From: Pseudomonas sp. MWU15-20650
Lineage (GTDB): Bacteria; Pseudomonadota; Gammaproteobacteria; Pseudomonadales; Pseudomonadaceae
Length of the DNA: 64,000 nucleotides
Direction: 5' to 3'
NCBI RefSeq assembly: GCF_023242475.1
Contig: NZ_JALJFG010000009.1
Location: forward strand, 95,312-159,311
The notes under the pieces are model-generated. The model searched no databases. It was not told the DNA's origin and saw nothing but the letters and a program-made list of their open reading frames with translations. Below, piece after piece: positions 27,142 through 35,940 of the stretch. Position numbers and translations under genes: made by a program. Numbering within the stretch: the first letter of the stretch is position 1; the number at the start of each line of letters is the position of its first letter.

Positions 27142-27170
27142 TCTGTCGTCAGTTCCCCAACCCTGGTTCC
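27142..27170 (-). promoter_or_regulatory. HrpL-box-like promoter upstream of giant gene 2
   Basis: On the minus strand: GGAACC (27170-27165), exactly 16 bases, then CGACAGA (27148-27142). This differs from GGAACC-N16-CCACNNA at one core base. It sits 59 bases before the ATG at 27082. Confidence 0.5.
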
Positions 27171-27207
27171 GGCTTGATTGTTACAGGATGGTTCTCTCAT
27201 CACTGAG

Positions 27208-27239
27208 GTCAAAGACTGTTAACGCGTCAGCCCCAGGCG
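27208..27239. repeat. 32-bp direct repeat, right copy
   Basis: Partner of 22901-22932 (28/32 identical). It lies 126 bases upstream of giant gene 2. The two copies bracket that gene and nothing else. Confidence 0.8.
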
Positions 27240-27480
27240 CGGCTTGTTGCTGCGCCGGCGCAGAAAATCGTTTTTGCCCATAGCCGACAGGTCGCGATGG
27301 TGCTGATCTGGCGTGGAAATGTATGGCGCGTCAGCAAACTGGACCTGGTCAATCGTGTCGCCAAGGACCTCGGTGTGCTGGCCGCAATCGCCGGCCCAGC
27401 TTCGCTGCCTGGGGGCAGACCTGTTGCTGCTCGATGGGCAGGGCCGGCTGAGCCTATCAATACCGCCAGCCAGCGTAACG
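27240..27480. other. Spacer with possible decayed coding sequence
   Basis: A 240-base stretch between the right repeat and the LysR gene. Several frames are open but none has a good start, ribosome site or recognisable product. One minus frame runs on from beyond the LysR stop and ends inside the repeat with RLGLTR-stop, so it may be the 3' end of a lost gene. I make no gene call. Confidence 0.4.
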
Positions 27481-28380
27481 TCAGCCTGTACTGAGTGTGT
27501 CCGGCATCAAGGTAGCGATCAGCGCCCGGATGGTGCCGGGCAGGGCTTCCAGTTCGCGCACCAGAATACTGCGTTCGCGAATTGCCCACGGCTCATCGAG
27601 TTTCACCGCCACCAACTGCATGGTCCGGCTATGCCGCACCGCGGCCGACTCCGGGATGATGCCGATGCCCACACCGGCCTCGACCATCCGGCAAATCGCC
27701 TCGAAGCTCGACACCTGGATGCGCAGCGACAACTGCTTGCCCAGGCGCTCGACGTGTTCGCGCAAGAAGCTCAACAACGTGCTGCCTTCATGCAGGCCGA
27801 TATGCTGGTACGCGAGCGTTCCTTCGAGGGTAACCGAAGGTTGCTCGGCCAAGGGATGCCCGACCGGCACCATCAGCACCAGCTTGTCGGTACTGAAATG
27901 CAGCACCTGCAAGCCGGCCGCTTCCACGGGACCGGCGATGATACCCATGTCGCTGGTGCCATCCAGCACGCCGCGCACGATATCGCGGGACAAACGCTCT
28001 TGCAGGTCGACGGTCACGCCGGGGCGCTGGGACAAAAAGCCCGCCAACACTTCGGGCAGAAACTCGGTAACCGCCGTGGTATTGGCAAAGATGCGGATAT
28101 GCCCGGCCGAATCCACGCCGTATTGGGTGAACTCGCTTTTCAGGTAATCGACCTGGCGCATGATCAGCCGCGCATGGTGCAGCAGGCGCTCGCCCGCCGG
28201 GGTGATCTCCACGCCACGGCTGTCGCGGTACAACAGGCGCGTATCCAACTGGCCCTCCAACGCCTTGATCCGCGCACTGGCGGCGGCGGGCGAAAGGAAC
28301 GCACGCTTGGCACCCTGGGTGAGGCTGGGGGATTCGGCAATATGGATAAACAGGCGCAGGTCGGCGAGATCGAAATGCAT
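27481..28380 (-). CDS. LysR-type regulator of the itaconate operon
   Basis: 299 residues: an N-terminal winged helix (about 1-60, FDLADLRLFIHIAESPSLTQGAK), then a periplasmic-binding-like effector domain. The ATG at 28380 follows a GGAG site; the frame is open 23 codons upstream but without support. It is divergent from the itaconate degradation genes, in the same arrangement as the P. aeruginosa PA0877-PA0883 region, where the LysR protein (RipR/ItcR) activates the operon with itaconate. That role is inferred from gene order. A candidate operator lies at 28483-28502. Confidence 0.85.
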   Translation of the reverse strand: MHFDLADLRLFIHIAESPSLTQGAKRAFLSPAAASARIKALEGQLDTRLLYRDSRGVEITPAGERLLHHARLIMRQVDYLKSEFTQYGVDSAGHIRIFANTTAVTEFLPEVLAGFLSQRPGVTVDLQERLSRDIVRGVLDGTSDMGIIAGPVEAAGLQVLHFSTDKLVLMVPVGHPLAEQPSVTLEGTLAYQHIGLHEGSTLLSFLREHVERLGKQLSLRIQVSSFEAICRMVEAGVGIGIIPESAAVRHSRTMQLVAVKLDEPWAIRERSILVRELEALPGTIRALIATLMPDTLSTG

Positions 28381-28426
28381 GGCGGCTCCTGAGTGAACAC
28401 GGACTTCATCACAACAAAGCTCTAAA

Positions 28427-28450
28427 TGTGGGAGCGAGCCCGCTCCCACA
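28427..28450. repeat. Short REP palindrome
   Basis: TGTGGGAGCG and CGCTCCCACA enclose AGCC. It lies inside the regulatory spacer between the LysR gene and the itaconate operon. Confidence 0.75.
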
Positions 28451-28482
28451 ATGGATAGGCGGCGTTACTGATGGCGTTCAGC

Positions 28483-28502
28483 ATAACCGAACGCTGGTTT
28501 AT
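28483..28502. promoter_or_regulatory. Candidate LysR operator of the itaconate operon
   Basis: ATAACC (28483) and GGTTAT-like GGTTTAT (28496-28502) form an inverted repeat spaced by seven bases. This fits the T-N11-A style of LysR sites. It is 78 bases before the first gene of the operon. Confidence 0.4.
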
Positions 28503-28579
28503 TGAAATGCAAATTCTCAGAACGGCCAGGCGCTTGCATGATCCGGGGCAGACACCCACCGCCCGAGGACCTGCACCCG

Positions 28580-29398
28580 ATGAGCGCTACCGATTGGATC
28601 GGCCGAAGTGAGACCGCCCACGACCACTTGAGCCACAACCTGCTCAAACGTATCGCCGCGACCTTCGGTGAAGCCGTGCCCGAAACGGGCGCTGATGTAC
28701 CGCCGTTGTGGCAATGGTGTTTTTTCCAGGACCCACTGCCGGAATCCGCCCTGGGCGCTGACGGCCACCCGGCCCGCGGCGGGTTTCTGCCACCTGCCGA
28801 TAACCGCAATCGCATGTGGGCCGGTGGGCGGATCGAGTTCTTGCACGCCTTGCATGCCGGCGAGGCGGCCACCCGTGTGTCGACCATCACTCAGGTCGAA
28901 GAAAAGGTTGGCCGCACCGGCTCGCTGTTGTTTGTCACCGTGCGCCATGACTATTCCCAGGGCGGGCGCCTGGCGATTCGTGAAGAGCAGGACATCGTCT
29001 ACCGCGAACCCACGCCACCCAAGTCGGGCAGCGGCGAGGCGCTGGCGCACGGTGAATGGCTGGAGGCGGTCGACCCCACGCCAACCCTGCTGTTCCGCTA
29101 CAGCGCCGTGACCTTCAACGGCCACCGCATCCATTACGACTACCCCTATGTCACCGCCACCGAAGGCTATTCGGGCCTGGTGGTGCATGGGCCACTGATC
29201 GCCACCTTGAGCCTGCGCGCATTTTGCCGCGCCCATCCCGAGGCCATTGTGCGCCGTTTCGCCTATCGCGGCGTGCGCCCGTTGATCGCGCCGCAACCGT
29301 TCGAAGTCGGTGGGCGCATCACCGCAACCGGCGTCGCAGAACTGTGGGCCGGCAATGCGCAGGGCTTGGCACAGACTGCCCAAGTGCACTTCGAATAA
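28580..29398 (+). CDS. ich: Itaconyl-CoA hydratase (MaoC/hotdog family)
   Basis: 272 residues with a double-hotdog layout. The N-terminal half carries WQWCFFQDPLP and GRIEFLHALHAGE. The C-terminal half has the MaoC-like active-site region FNGHRIHYDYPYVTATEGY followed by VVHGPLIATL. It should hydrate itaconyl-CoA to (S)-citramalyl-CoA, the second step of itaconate breakdown. The assignment comes from the MaoC/FAS1-like fold plus conserved order with PA0878-PA0883; a mesaconyl-CoA hydratase would look similar. The ATG at 28580 is chosen, with GAGGA upstream. First gene of a plus-strand operon that runs to 33986. Confidence 0.85.
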   Translation: MSATDWIGRSETAHDHLSHNLLKRIAATFGEAVPETGADVPPLWQWCFFQDPLPESALGADGHPARGGFLPPADNRNRMWAGGRIEFLHALHAGEAATRVSTITQVEEKVGRTGSLLFVTVRHDYSQGGRLAIREEQDIVYREPTPPKSGSGEALAHGEWLEAVDPTPTLLFRYSAVTFNGHRIHYDYPYVTATEGYSGLVVHGPLIATLSLRAFCRAHPEAIVRRFAYRGVRPLIAPQPFEVGGRITATGVAELWAGNAQGLAQTAQVHFE

Positions 29399-29425
29399 AC
29401 CAGAACAACAGGCGGAGAGCCGTTA

Positions 29426-30589
29426 ATGAACCCCAATGAAAACGAAGAACTCAACGCCATCCGCGACGGCGTGCGCGCCTTGTGCGCCGAATTCGATGCG
29501 GCCTACTGGCGCCGGATTGACGAAGAAAAGGGCTTCCCCGAAGCCTTCGTCAAGGCCCTGACCGACGCCGGTTGGTTGTCGGCGATGATTCCCGAGGAGT
29601 ACGGCGGCTCCGGACTGGGCCTGGCCGAAGCCTCGGTGATCCTTGAAGAAGTGAACCGCTGCGGCGGCAACTCCGGCACTGTGCACGGCCAGATGTACAA
29701 CATGTTCACCCTGTTGCGGCACGGCAGCGAGGCACAAAAAAGCTTCTATTTGCCCAAGCTGGCCAGCGGGGAACTGCGCTTGCAGTCGATGGGTGTGACC
29801 GAGCCCACCACCGGCACCGACACCACAAAAATCAAGACCACCGCGATCAAGCGCGGTGACAAGTACGTGATCAACGGCCAGAAAGTCTGGATCTCGCGGG
29901 TACAGCATTCCGACCTGATGATTTTGCTGGCGCGGACCACGCCCCTGGCTGAGGTGAAGAAAAAATCCGAAGGCATGTCGATCTTCCTGGTGGACCTGCG
30001 CGAGGCCATCGGCAATGGCCTGACCGTGCAACCCATTGCCAATATGGTCAACCACGAGACCAACGAGTTGTTCTTCGATAACTTGGAGTTGCCCTTGGAC
30101 AGCTTGATTGGCGAGGAGGGCAAGGGCTTCAGGTACATCCTCGACGGCCTCAACGCCGAACGCACCTTGATCGCCGCCGAATGCATCGGCGACGGCCGCT
30201 GGTTTATCGAAAAGGCCAGCGCCTATGCCCGTGACCGCGTGGTGTTTGGCCGGCCCATCGGGCAGAACCAGGGTGTGCAGTTTCCCATCGCCGAAGCCCA
30301 TATCGAAATCGAAGCCGCCGACCTGATGCGCTGGCGTGCCTGCGAGGAATACGACAGCGGTGCCAATGCCGGTGCCAGCGCGAACATGGCCAAGTACCTG
30401 GCGGCCAAGGCGTCCTGGGAAGCGGCCAACGCCTGCCTGCAAACCCACGGCGGCTTCGGCTTTGCCTGTGAGTACGACGTGGAGCGCAAATTCCGCGAGA
30501 CGCGCCTGTACCAGGTGGCGCCGATCTCCACCAACCTGATCCTGTCCTACGTGGCCGAGCATTTGCTCGAGCTGCCACGCAGCTTCTGA
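29426..30589 (+). CDS. Acyl-CoA dehydrogenase of the itaconate locus
   Basis: 387 residues, an FAD flavoprotein of the usual length. It has GVTEPTTGTDTT in the middle beta domain (about residue 125), an RTLIAAECIG helix near 245 and the C-terminal YDVERKFRETRLYQVAPIS near 350. Its position matches PA0879 in P. aeruginosa. There it is not essential for the three-step itaconate route, and methylsuccinyl-CoA or another C5 acyl-CoA is a possible substrate. It starts 27 bases after the hydratase stop, with GGAGAG ahead of the ATG. The substrate remains inference. Confidence 0.88.
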   Translation: MNPNENEELNAIRDGVRALCAEFDAAYWRRIDEEKGFPEAFVKALTDAGWLSAMIPEEYGGSGLGLAEASVILEEVNRCGGNSGTVHGQMYNMFTLLRHGSEAQKSFYLPKLASGELRLQSMGVTEPTTGTDTTKIKTTAIKRGDKYVINGQKVWISRVQHSDLMILLARTTPLAEVKKKSEGMSIFLVDLREAIGNGLTVQPIANMVNHETNELFFDNLELPLDSLIGEEGKGFRYILDGLNAERTLIAAECIGDGRWFIEKASAYARDRVVFGRPIGQNQGVQFPIAEAHIEIEAADLMRWRACEEYDSGANAGASANMAKYLAAKASWEAANACLQTHGGFGFACEYDVERKFRETRLYQVAPISTNLILSYVAEHLLELPRSF

Positions 30590-30599
30590 GGGCCTGAGC

Positions 30600-31949
30600 A
30601 TGAGCCATACCCAAGCCCTGTGTCGGTTCCTGGCCGACTTGAGCTACGAACAATTGCCCGAAAGCGTGCTGGCGCGTACCGAAGACCTTTACCTGGACTG
30701 GCTGGCCTCGGCGCTGGCGAGCCAGGGCGCGCATCCGATTCCATTGTTCGAACGTTACGCCCACAAGATGGGCCCGAGCAGCGGCCCGGCCCAACTGATC
30801 GTCAACGGCGGCAGCAGCAGCGCGTATTTTGCCGCGTTGGTGAACGCGGCGTCGTCGCACCTGGTGGAGCAGGATGACCTGCACAACAGCTCGGTGCTGC
30901 ACCCGGCCACGGTGGTATTTCCCGCCGCGTTGGCCGCCGCGCAAGACTTGGGCAAGTCCGGCCGTGAGCTGTTGCTGGCCTCGGTGGCCGGCTACGAAGC
31001 CGGGATTCGCATCGGCGAGTTCATGGGCCGTTCCCACTACCGTATCTTCCACACCACGGCCACCGTCGGCACGTTGGCGGCGGCCGTGGCGGTCGGCAAG
31101 TTGCTGGGGTTCAATCAAGAGCAATTTATCAACCTGCTCGGCAGCGCCGGCACCCAGGCCGCCGGGCTTTGGGAGTTCCTGCGCGATGCCGCCGATTCCA
31201 AGCAACTGCACACGGCCAAGGCAGCGGCCGATGGCTTGCTCTCGGCCTACCTGACCGCAGACGGGCTGACCGGCGCGCGCAATATTCTTGAAGGCGACCA
31301 GGGCATGGCCGCCGGCATGTCCAGCGATGCCGAGCCGAGCAAATTATCCGCCGGTCTCGGCAGTCGTTGGGCGCTGCTGGAGACCTCGTTCAAATTCCAC
31401 GCCTCGTGTCGCCATACCCATCCGGCCGCCGATGCGCTGTTGGATCTGATGCAGCGTGAAGGGCTGAGCGCAGAACAGATTGCCGGTGTCGAGACCCGTG
31501 TCCATCAAGGCGCGATTGACGTGTTGGGGCGTGTGAAGGTCCCCGTCAGCGTGCACCAGGCCAAATTCTCCATGGGCACCGTGCTCGGCCTGATCGCCGT
31601 GCATGGCAAGGCTGGGCTGACCGAGTTTCATGACCGGGCGTTGACCGATCCCGCCGTCTCAACCTTTCGCGACAAGGTCAGCATGACCCTCGACGCCGAA
31701 GTCGACGGCGCCTACCCGCAACGCTGGCTGGGCCGCGTCATCGTCACCACGGTCGATGGCCGCACGCTGCACGGCGCCCTTGATGAGCCCAAAGGCGACC
31801 CGGGCAACACCCTGAGCCGTGTGGAGTTGGCGGATAAATTCCAGCGTCTTACCCAGTTCAGCGGCGCCCGCACCCCGGCTGAGGCTGATGCACTGATCGA
31901 GAAGGTCTGGAACCTGCGCAGTGCAGCGTCCATGGCCCACTGGCTTTGA
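30600..31949 (+). CDS. MmgE/PrpD family protein of the itaconate locus
   Basis: 449 residues of the MmgE/PrpD fold, which includes 2-methylcitrate dehydratase and cis-aconitate decarboxylase. Recognisable elements are the helical N-terminus, HLVEQDDLHNSSVLHPATVVFPAALA near residue 90, GRSHYRIFHTTATVGTLAAA near 145, and FHASCRHTHPAADALL near 265. It corresponds to PA0881. It could produce or isomerise a C5/C6 dicarboxylate that enters the pathway; the actual reaction is not known to me. It starts 10 bases after the dehydrogenase stop. I see no gene for the PA0880-type dioxygenase that P. aeruginosa has between these two. Confidence 0.87.
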   Translation: MSHTQALCRFLADLSYEQLPESVLARTEDLYLDWLASALASQGAHPIPLFERYAHKMGPSSGPAQLIVNGGSSSAYFAALVNAASSHLVEQDDLHNSSVLHPATVVFPAALAAAQDLGKSGRELLLASVAGYEAGIRIGEFMGRSHYRIFHTTATVGTLAAAVAVGKLLGFNQEQFINLLGSAGTQAAGLWEFLRDAADSKQLHTAKAAADGLLSAYLTADGLTGARNILEGDQGMAAGMSSDAEPSKLSAGLGSRWALLETSFKFHASCRHTHPAADALLDLMQREGLSAEQIAGVETRVHQGAIDVLGRVKVPVSVHQAKFSMGTVLGLIAVHGKAGLTEFHDRALTDPAVSTFRDKVSMTLDAEVDGAYPQRWLGRVIVTTVDGRTLHGALDEPKGDPGNTLSRVELADKFQRLTQFSGARTPAEADALIEKVWNLRSAASMAHWL

Positions 31950-31958
31950 GGAATCGTC

Positions 31959-33155
31959 ATGACTGCTAATCAACGACCGCTGGACGGCATCACGGTTGTC
32001 AGCCTGGAACATGCGATTGCCGCTCCCTTCTGCACCCGGCAATTGGCGGATCTCGGCGCCCGTGTGATCAAGATAGAACGCCCTGGCAGCGGCGACTTTG
32101 CCCGGGGCTATGACGAGCGTGTGCGCGGCCTGGCCTCGCACTTTGTATGGACCAACCGTTCCAAGGAAAGCCTGACCCTGGACCTCAAGCAGGACGAGGC
32201 GGGCGCTATCCTCGACACCCTGCTGGCCGATGCCGATGTGCTGGTGCAGAACCTCGCCCCCGGCGCGGCGGCGCGCATGGGCTTGTCGTTCGAGGCGCTG
32301 CAGGCGCGGTTTCCACGGCTGATCGTCTGCGATATTTCCGGCTATGGCGAAGGTGGGCCTTACGAGAAAAAGAAAGCGTATGACTTGCTGATCCAGAGTG
32401 AGGGCGGCTTTCTTTCAGTGACCGGTGGGCCCGGTGAAGAGCAGATGGCCAAGGCCGGTTGCTCCATCGCCGACATCTCTGCCGGCATGTACGCCTACAG
32501 CGGCATCCTTTCGGCGTTGCTGCTACGCGGCAGGACGGGCAAGGGCAGCCGCATCGACGTGAGCATGCTCGAAAGCCTGGTGGAGTGGATGGGCTACCCC
32601 ATGTACTACGCGTTCGACGGCGCACCACCGCCACCGCGTGCGGGTGCCGCGCACTCGACCATTTACCCGTACGGGCCGTTTCCTACCGGTGACGGTGCCA
32701 CGGTAATGCTCGGCTTGCAGAATGAGCGCGAGTGGGCCGCGTTCTGCGACAAGGTGCTGCTCACGCCGACGCTGGCGACGGATGAACGTTTCAGCGCCAA
32801 CTTCAAGCGCTCGGCCAACCGCGACGTGCTGCGCCAGATCATCGTCGACAGCTTTGCGCGCTTGGATGCCGAGGCGCTGATCCAGCGCCTGGAAGACGCA
32901 CAGATCGCCAACGCGCGGGTCAATGACATGCAAGGCGTGTGGGACCACCCACAACTCAAGGCGCGTGACAGTTGGTGCGAAGTCGATAGCCCGGCCGGTC
33001 CGTTGCCCTCGCTGCTGCCGCCGGCCCGTAATGCCGCGTTCACCCCGCGCATGGATGGCGTACCCGCGCTGGGGCAGCACAGCCAGAGCATTCTTGAACA
33101 GCTCGGATACACCGGCGATGCCATCGACAGCCTGCGCGCGCGCGGCGTTATCTAA
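31959..33155 (+). CDS. ict: Itaconate CoA-transferase (CaiB/BaiF, class III)
   Basis: 398 residues. It opens with LDGITVVSLEHAIAAPFCTR and has RVIKIERPGSGDFAR near residue 35, both typical of class III CoA transferases. The catalytic Asp is expected at Asp172 in SIADISAGMYAY, close to Asp169 of formyl-CoA transferase. It would move CoA from succinyl-CoA to itaconate, the first step of the pathway. Position and length match PA0882. The start codon is nine bases after the previous stop with GAGGA upstream, so it is tightly coupled. Confidence 0.88.
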   Translation: MTANQRPLDGITVVSLEHAIAAPFCTRQLADLGARVIKIERPGSGDFARGYDERVRGLASHFVWTNRSKESLTLDLKQDEAGAILDTLLADADVLVQNLAPGAAARMGLSFEALQARFPRLIVCDISGYGEGGPYEKKKAYDLLIQSEGGFLSVTGGPGEEQMAKAGCSIADISAGMYAYSGILSALLLRGRTGKGSRIDVSMLESLVEWMGYPMYYAFDGAPPPPRAGAAHSTIYPYGPFPTGDGATVMLGLQNEREWAAFCDKVLLTPTLATDERFSANFKRSANRDVLRQIIVDSFARLDAEALIQRLEDAQIANARVNDMQGVWDHPQLKARDSWCEVDSPAGPLPSLLPPARNAAFTPRMDGVPALGQHSQSILEQLGYTGDAIDSLRARGVI

Positions 33156-33170
33156 TCAGGAAATCCAGTC

Positions 33171-33986
33171 ATGCCAAACCCTGTTGTGCGTTCTGCACTG
33201 TTTGTTCCCGGTAGCCGGCCGGAGCGTTTTTCCAAGGCGCTGGCCAGTGGTGCCGATGCGGTGATCGTGGATTTTGAAGACGCGGTGGAAGAGCCCCTCA
33301 AACGCCAAGCCCGGGACAACCTCGGGGCGTTTTTACGTCGCCATCCCCAAGCCCAGGTGTGGGTGCGCATCAACGCACTGGAACATGCCGAGCATTTTGA
33401 AGACGTGGCGTTCTGCAAGGCGCATGCGAACGTGGCGGGTGTGTTGCTGCCCAAGGTTGAAAGCGCAGCACAGGTGGCCGTGGTGGCCGCCACCGGCAAA
33501 CGTATCTGGCCGATTATCGAAAGTGCTCGCGGGTTGCTGGCGGTGGCCGAAATTGCCCATGCGCCGCAGGTGGAGCGCCTGTCGTTCGGTGGCCTGGACT
33601 TGGCACTGGACCTGAACTTGAGCAGCCAGACCCGCGCCGCTGACTTTGCCCTCGACCAGGCGCGGCTGGCGCTGATCGTGCATTCCCGCGCCGCAGGCTT
33701 GGTCGCGCCGCTGGATGGCGTGCACCCGGCCATCGACGACCCCAAGGGGCTGCGCCGCGCAATCCGGCATGCCTATGAAATGGGCTTTGCCGGTGCCCTG
33801 TGCATTCATCCCAGGCAGGTCGCGGTGATTCACGAAGCACTGGCGCCGAGCGCTGCAGACCTGGCCTGGGCACAGCGGGTGGTGGAGGCCGGGGCGCATG
33901 GGGCGGGGGCTTACCAGATGGATGGGCAGATGGTGGATGCGCCCGTGTTGTTGCGTGCGCAACGGCTGCTGGCGGCCCAACGCTAA
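33171..33986 (+). CDS. ccl: (S)-citramalyl-CoA lyase (HpcH/HpaI aldolase family)
   Basis: 271 residues in the CitE-like TIM-barrel family. RSALFVPGSRPERF at the start, DAVIVDFEDAVEE near residue 32 (metal-binding acidic cluster), VWVRINA, ESARGLLAVAEI near 120 and GLDLALDL are all standard. It splits citramalyl-CoA into acetyl-CoA and pyruvate, the last step of itaconate degradation. It follows the CoA transferase by 15 bases and ends the catabolic operon; a REPIN separates it from the transporter genes. It corresponds to PA0883. Confidence 0.88.
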   Translation: MPNPVVRSALFVPGSRPERFSKALASGADAVIVDFEDAVEEPLKRQARDNLGAFLRRHPQAQVWVRINALEHAEHFEDVAFCKAHANVAGVLLPKVESAAQVAVVAATGKRIWPIIESARGLLAVAEIAHAPQVERLSFGGLDLALDLNLSSQTRAADFALDQARLALIVHSRAAGLVAPLDGVHPAIDDPKGLRRAIRHAYEMGFAGALCIHPRQVAVIHEALAPSAADLAWAQRVVEAGAHGAGAYQMDGQMVDAPVLLRAQRLLAAQR

Positions 33987-34075
33987 TGGGGGAGGGTGCT
34001 TGCTCCCGATGAGGTGTGACAGTCACCAGATGTTTCGCCTGCTTCACCGCTATCGGGAGCAAGCCCCCTCCCACA
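33987..34075. repeat. REPIN (two inverted REP arms)
   Basis: GGGGGAGGGTGCTTGCTCCC at the left and GGGAGCAAGCCCCCTCCCAC at the right, about 45 bases apart. It sits between the itaconate enzymes and the TRAP genes and may partly uncouple them. Confidence 0.9.
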
Positions 34076-34198
34076 GGGGATCTCCATTGTTCTTCAGGAT
34101 GGTGTTCGTCTCTGCCGAACGCAGGTATCTAGAATTCGAAATTCACTACACACGCCACATCAGGCACCTTGCCCCATAACACAACAATAAGAAGGTGA

Positions 34199-35188
<990 letters not shown>

Positions 35189-35212
35189 TCCCAGGGTGTA
35201 CTGAGGTCCAAA

Positions 35213-35255
35213 TGTGGGAGGGGGCACGTCGAGTCGTCGCACCGCCCCTCCCACA
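35213..35255. repeat. REP-type hairpin between TRAP genes
   Basis: TGTGGGAGGGG at the left pairs with CCCCTCCCACA at the right. It lies between the binding-protein and small-permease genes. Such a hairpin often protects the upstream transcript end and can explain a high level of binding protein. Confidence 0.85.
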
Positions 35256-35307
35256 ATTTGATCCGGTTTGCACCCTGACACCTATCTCTGCCTCGCGAGG
35301 TTTTGCC

Positions 35308-35940
35308 ATGCAAACGCTAAGGCGCGCCTGGGAGCACCTGGAGGAAGGCTTTATTGCCGTCCTGCTGGCCGCCATGACCCTGGTGACATTCGTCTACGTC
35401 ATGCTCAACAACATCTACACGCTGTTCTTTGCCTTGTCTGATAAGTGGGCGTGGAGCAGCGGTTTCTTCGGCGCCCTGGGCGACCACACCATGACCTGGG
35501 CCCAGGACATGACCTGGAGCGTGGCGCTGACCAAGGCCATGTTCGGCTGGCTGATTTTCTTCGGTATTTCCTACGGTGTACGCACCGCCGGCCACCTGGG
35601 TGTGGACGCGCTGGTCAAGCTGACCAGGCGCCCGGTGCAACGCCTGCTCGGCATGCTCGCCTGCCTGTGCTGCCTGGCGTACGCCGGGCTGTTCATGGTC
35701 GCCAGCTACAAGTGGGTGAGTGCGGTGATGACGGCGCATATCGGCGCTGAAGACCTCGACCAGTACGGCGTCGAGGTCGGTGACATCGTGCTGATCGTGC
35801 CCGTGGGTTTTGCCTTGGTGTTTATCCGCTACCTGGAAATTTTCTACCGCATCTTTACCCACCGTCAGGTCGGGTTGGGGCTGGCCGACGAGGCCGGGGA
35901 GGCCAGCAAGTTGGCCGGCAGCCATGAGGAGCGTCACTGA
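35308..35940 (+). CDS. TRAP transporter small permease subunit (DctQ)
   Basis: 210 residues with four hydrophobic segments, the DctQ layout, and the usual N-terminal HLEEGFIAVLLAAMTLVTFVYV. It has an enlarged loop between helices 1 and 2 (about residues 45-75), which occurs in some C4-dicarboxylate systems. The ATG at 35308 follows GAGG by seven bases. Its stop overlaps the start of the large subunit (TGATG), so the two membrane subunits are translationally coupled. Confidence 0.88.
   Translation: MQTLRRAWEHLEEGFIAVLLAAMTLVTFVYVMLNNIYTLFFALSDKWAWSSGFFGALGDHTMTWAQDMTWSVALTKAMFGWLIFFGISYGVRTAGHLGVDALVKLTRRPVQRLLGMLACLCCLAYAGLFMVASYKWVSAVMTAHIGAEDLDQYGVEVGDIVLIVPVGFALVFIRYLEIFYRIFTHRQVGLGLADEAGEASKLAGSHEERH

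Noticed and set aside
27227..27589. Possible gene fragments in the spacer after giant gene 2
   Set aside because: Three frames are open but none has a start signal or a motif I can defend; listed only as a spacer.
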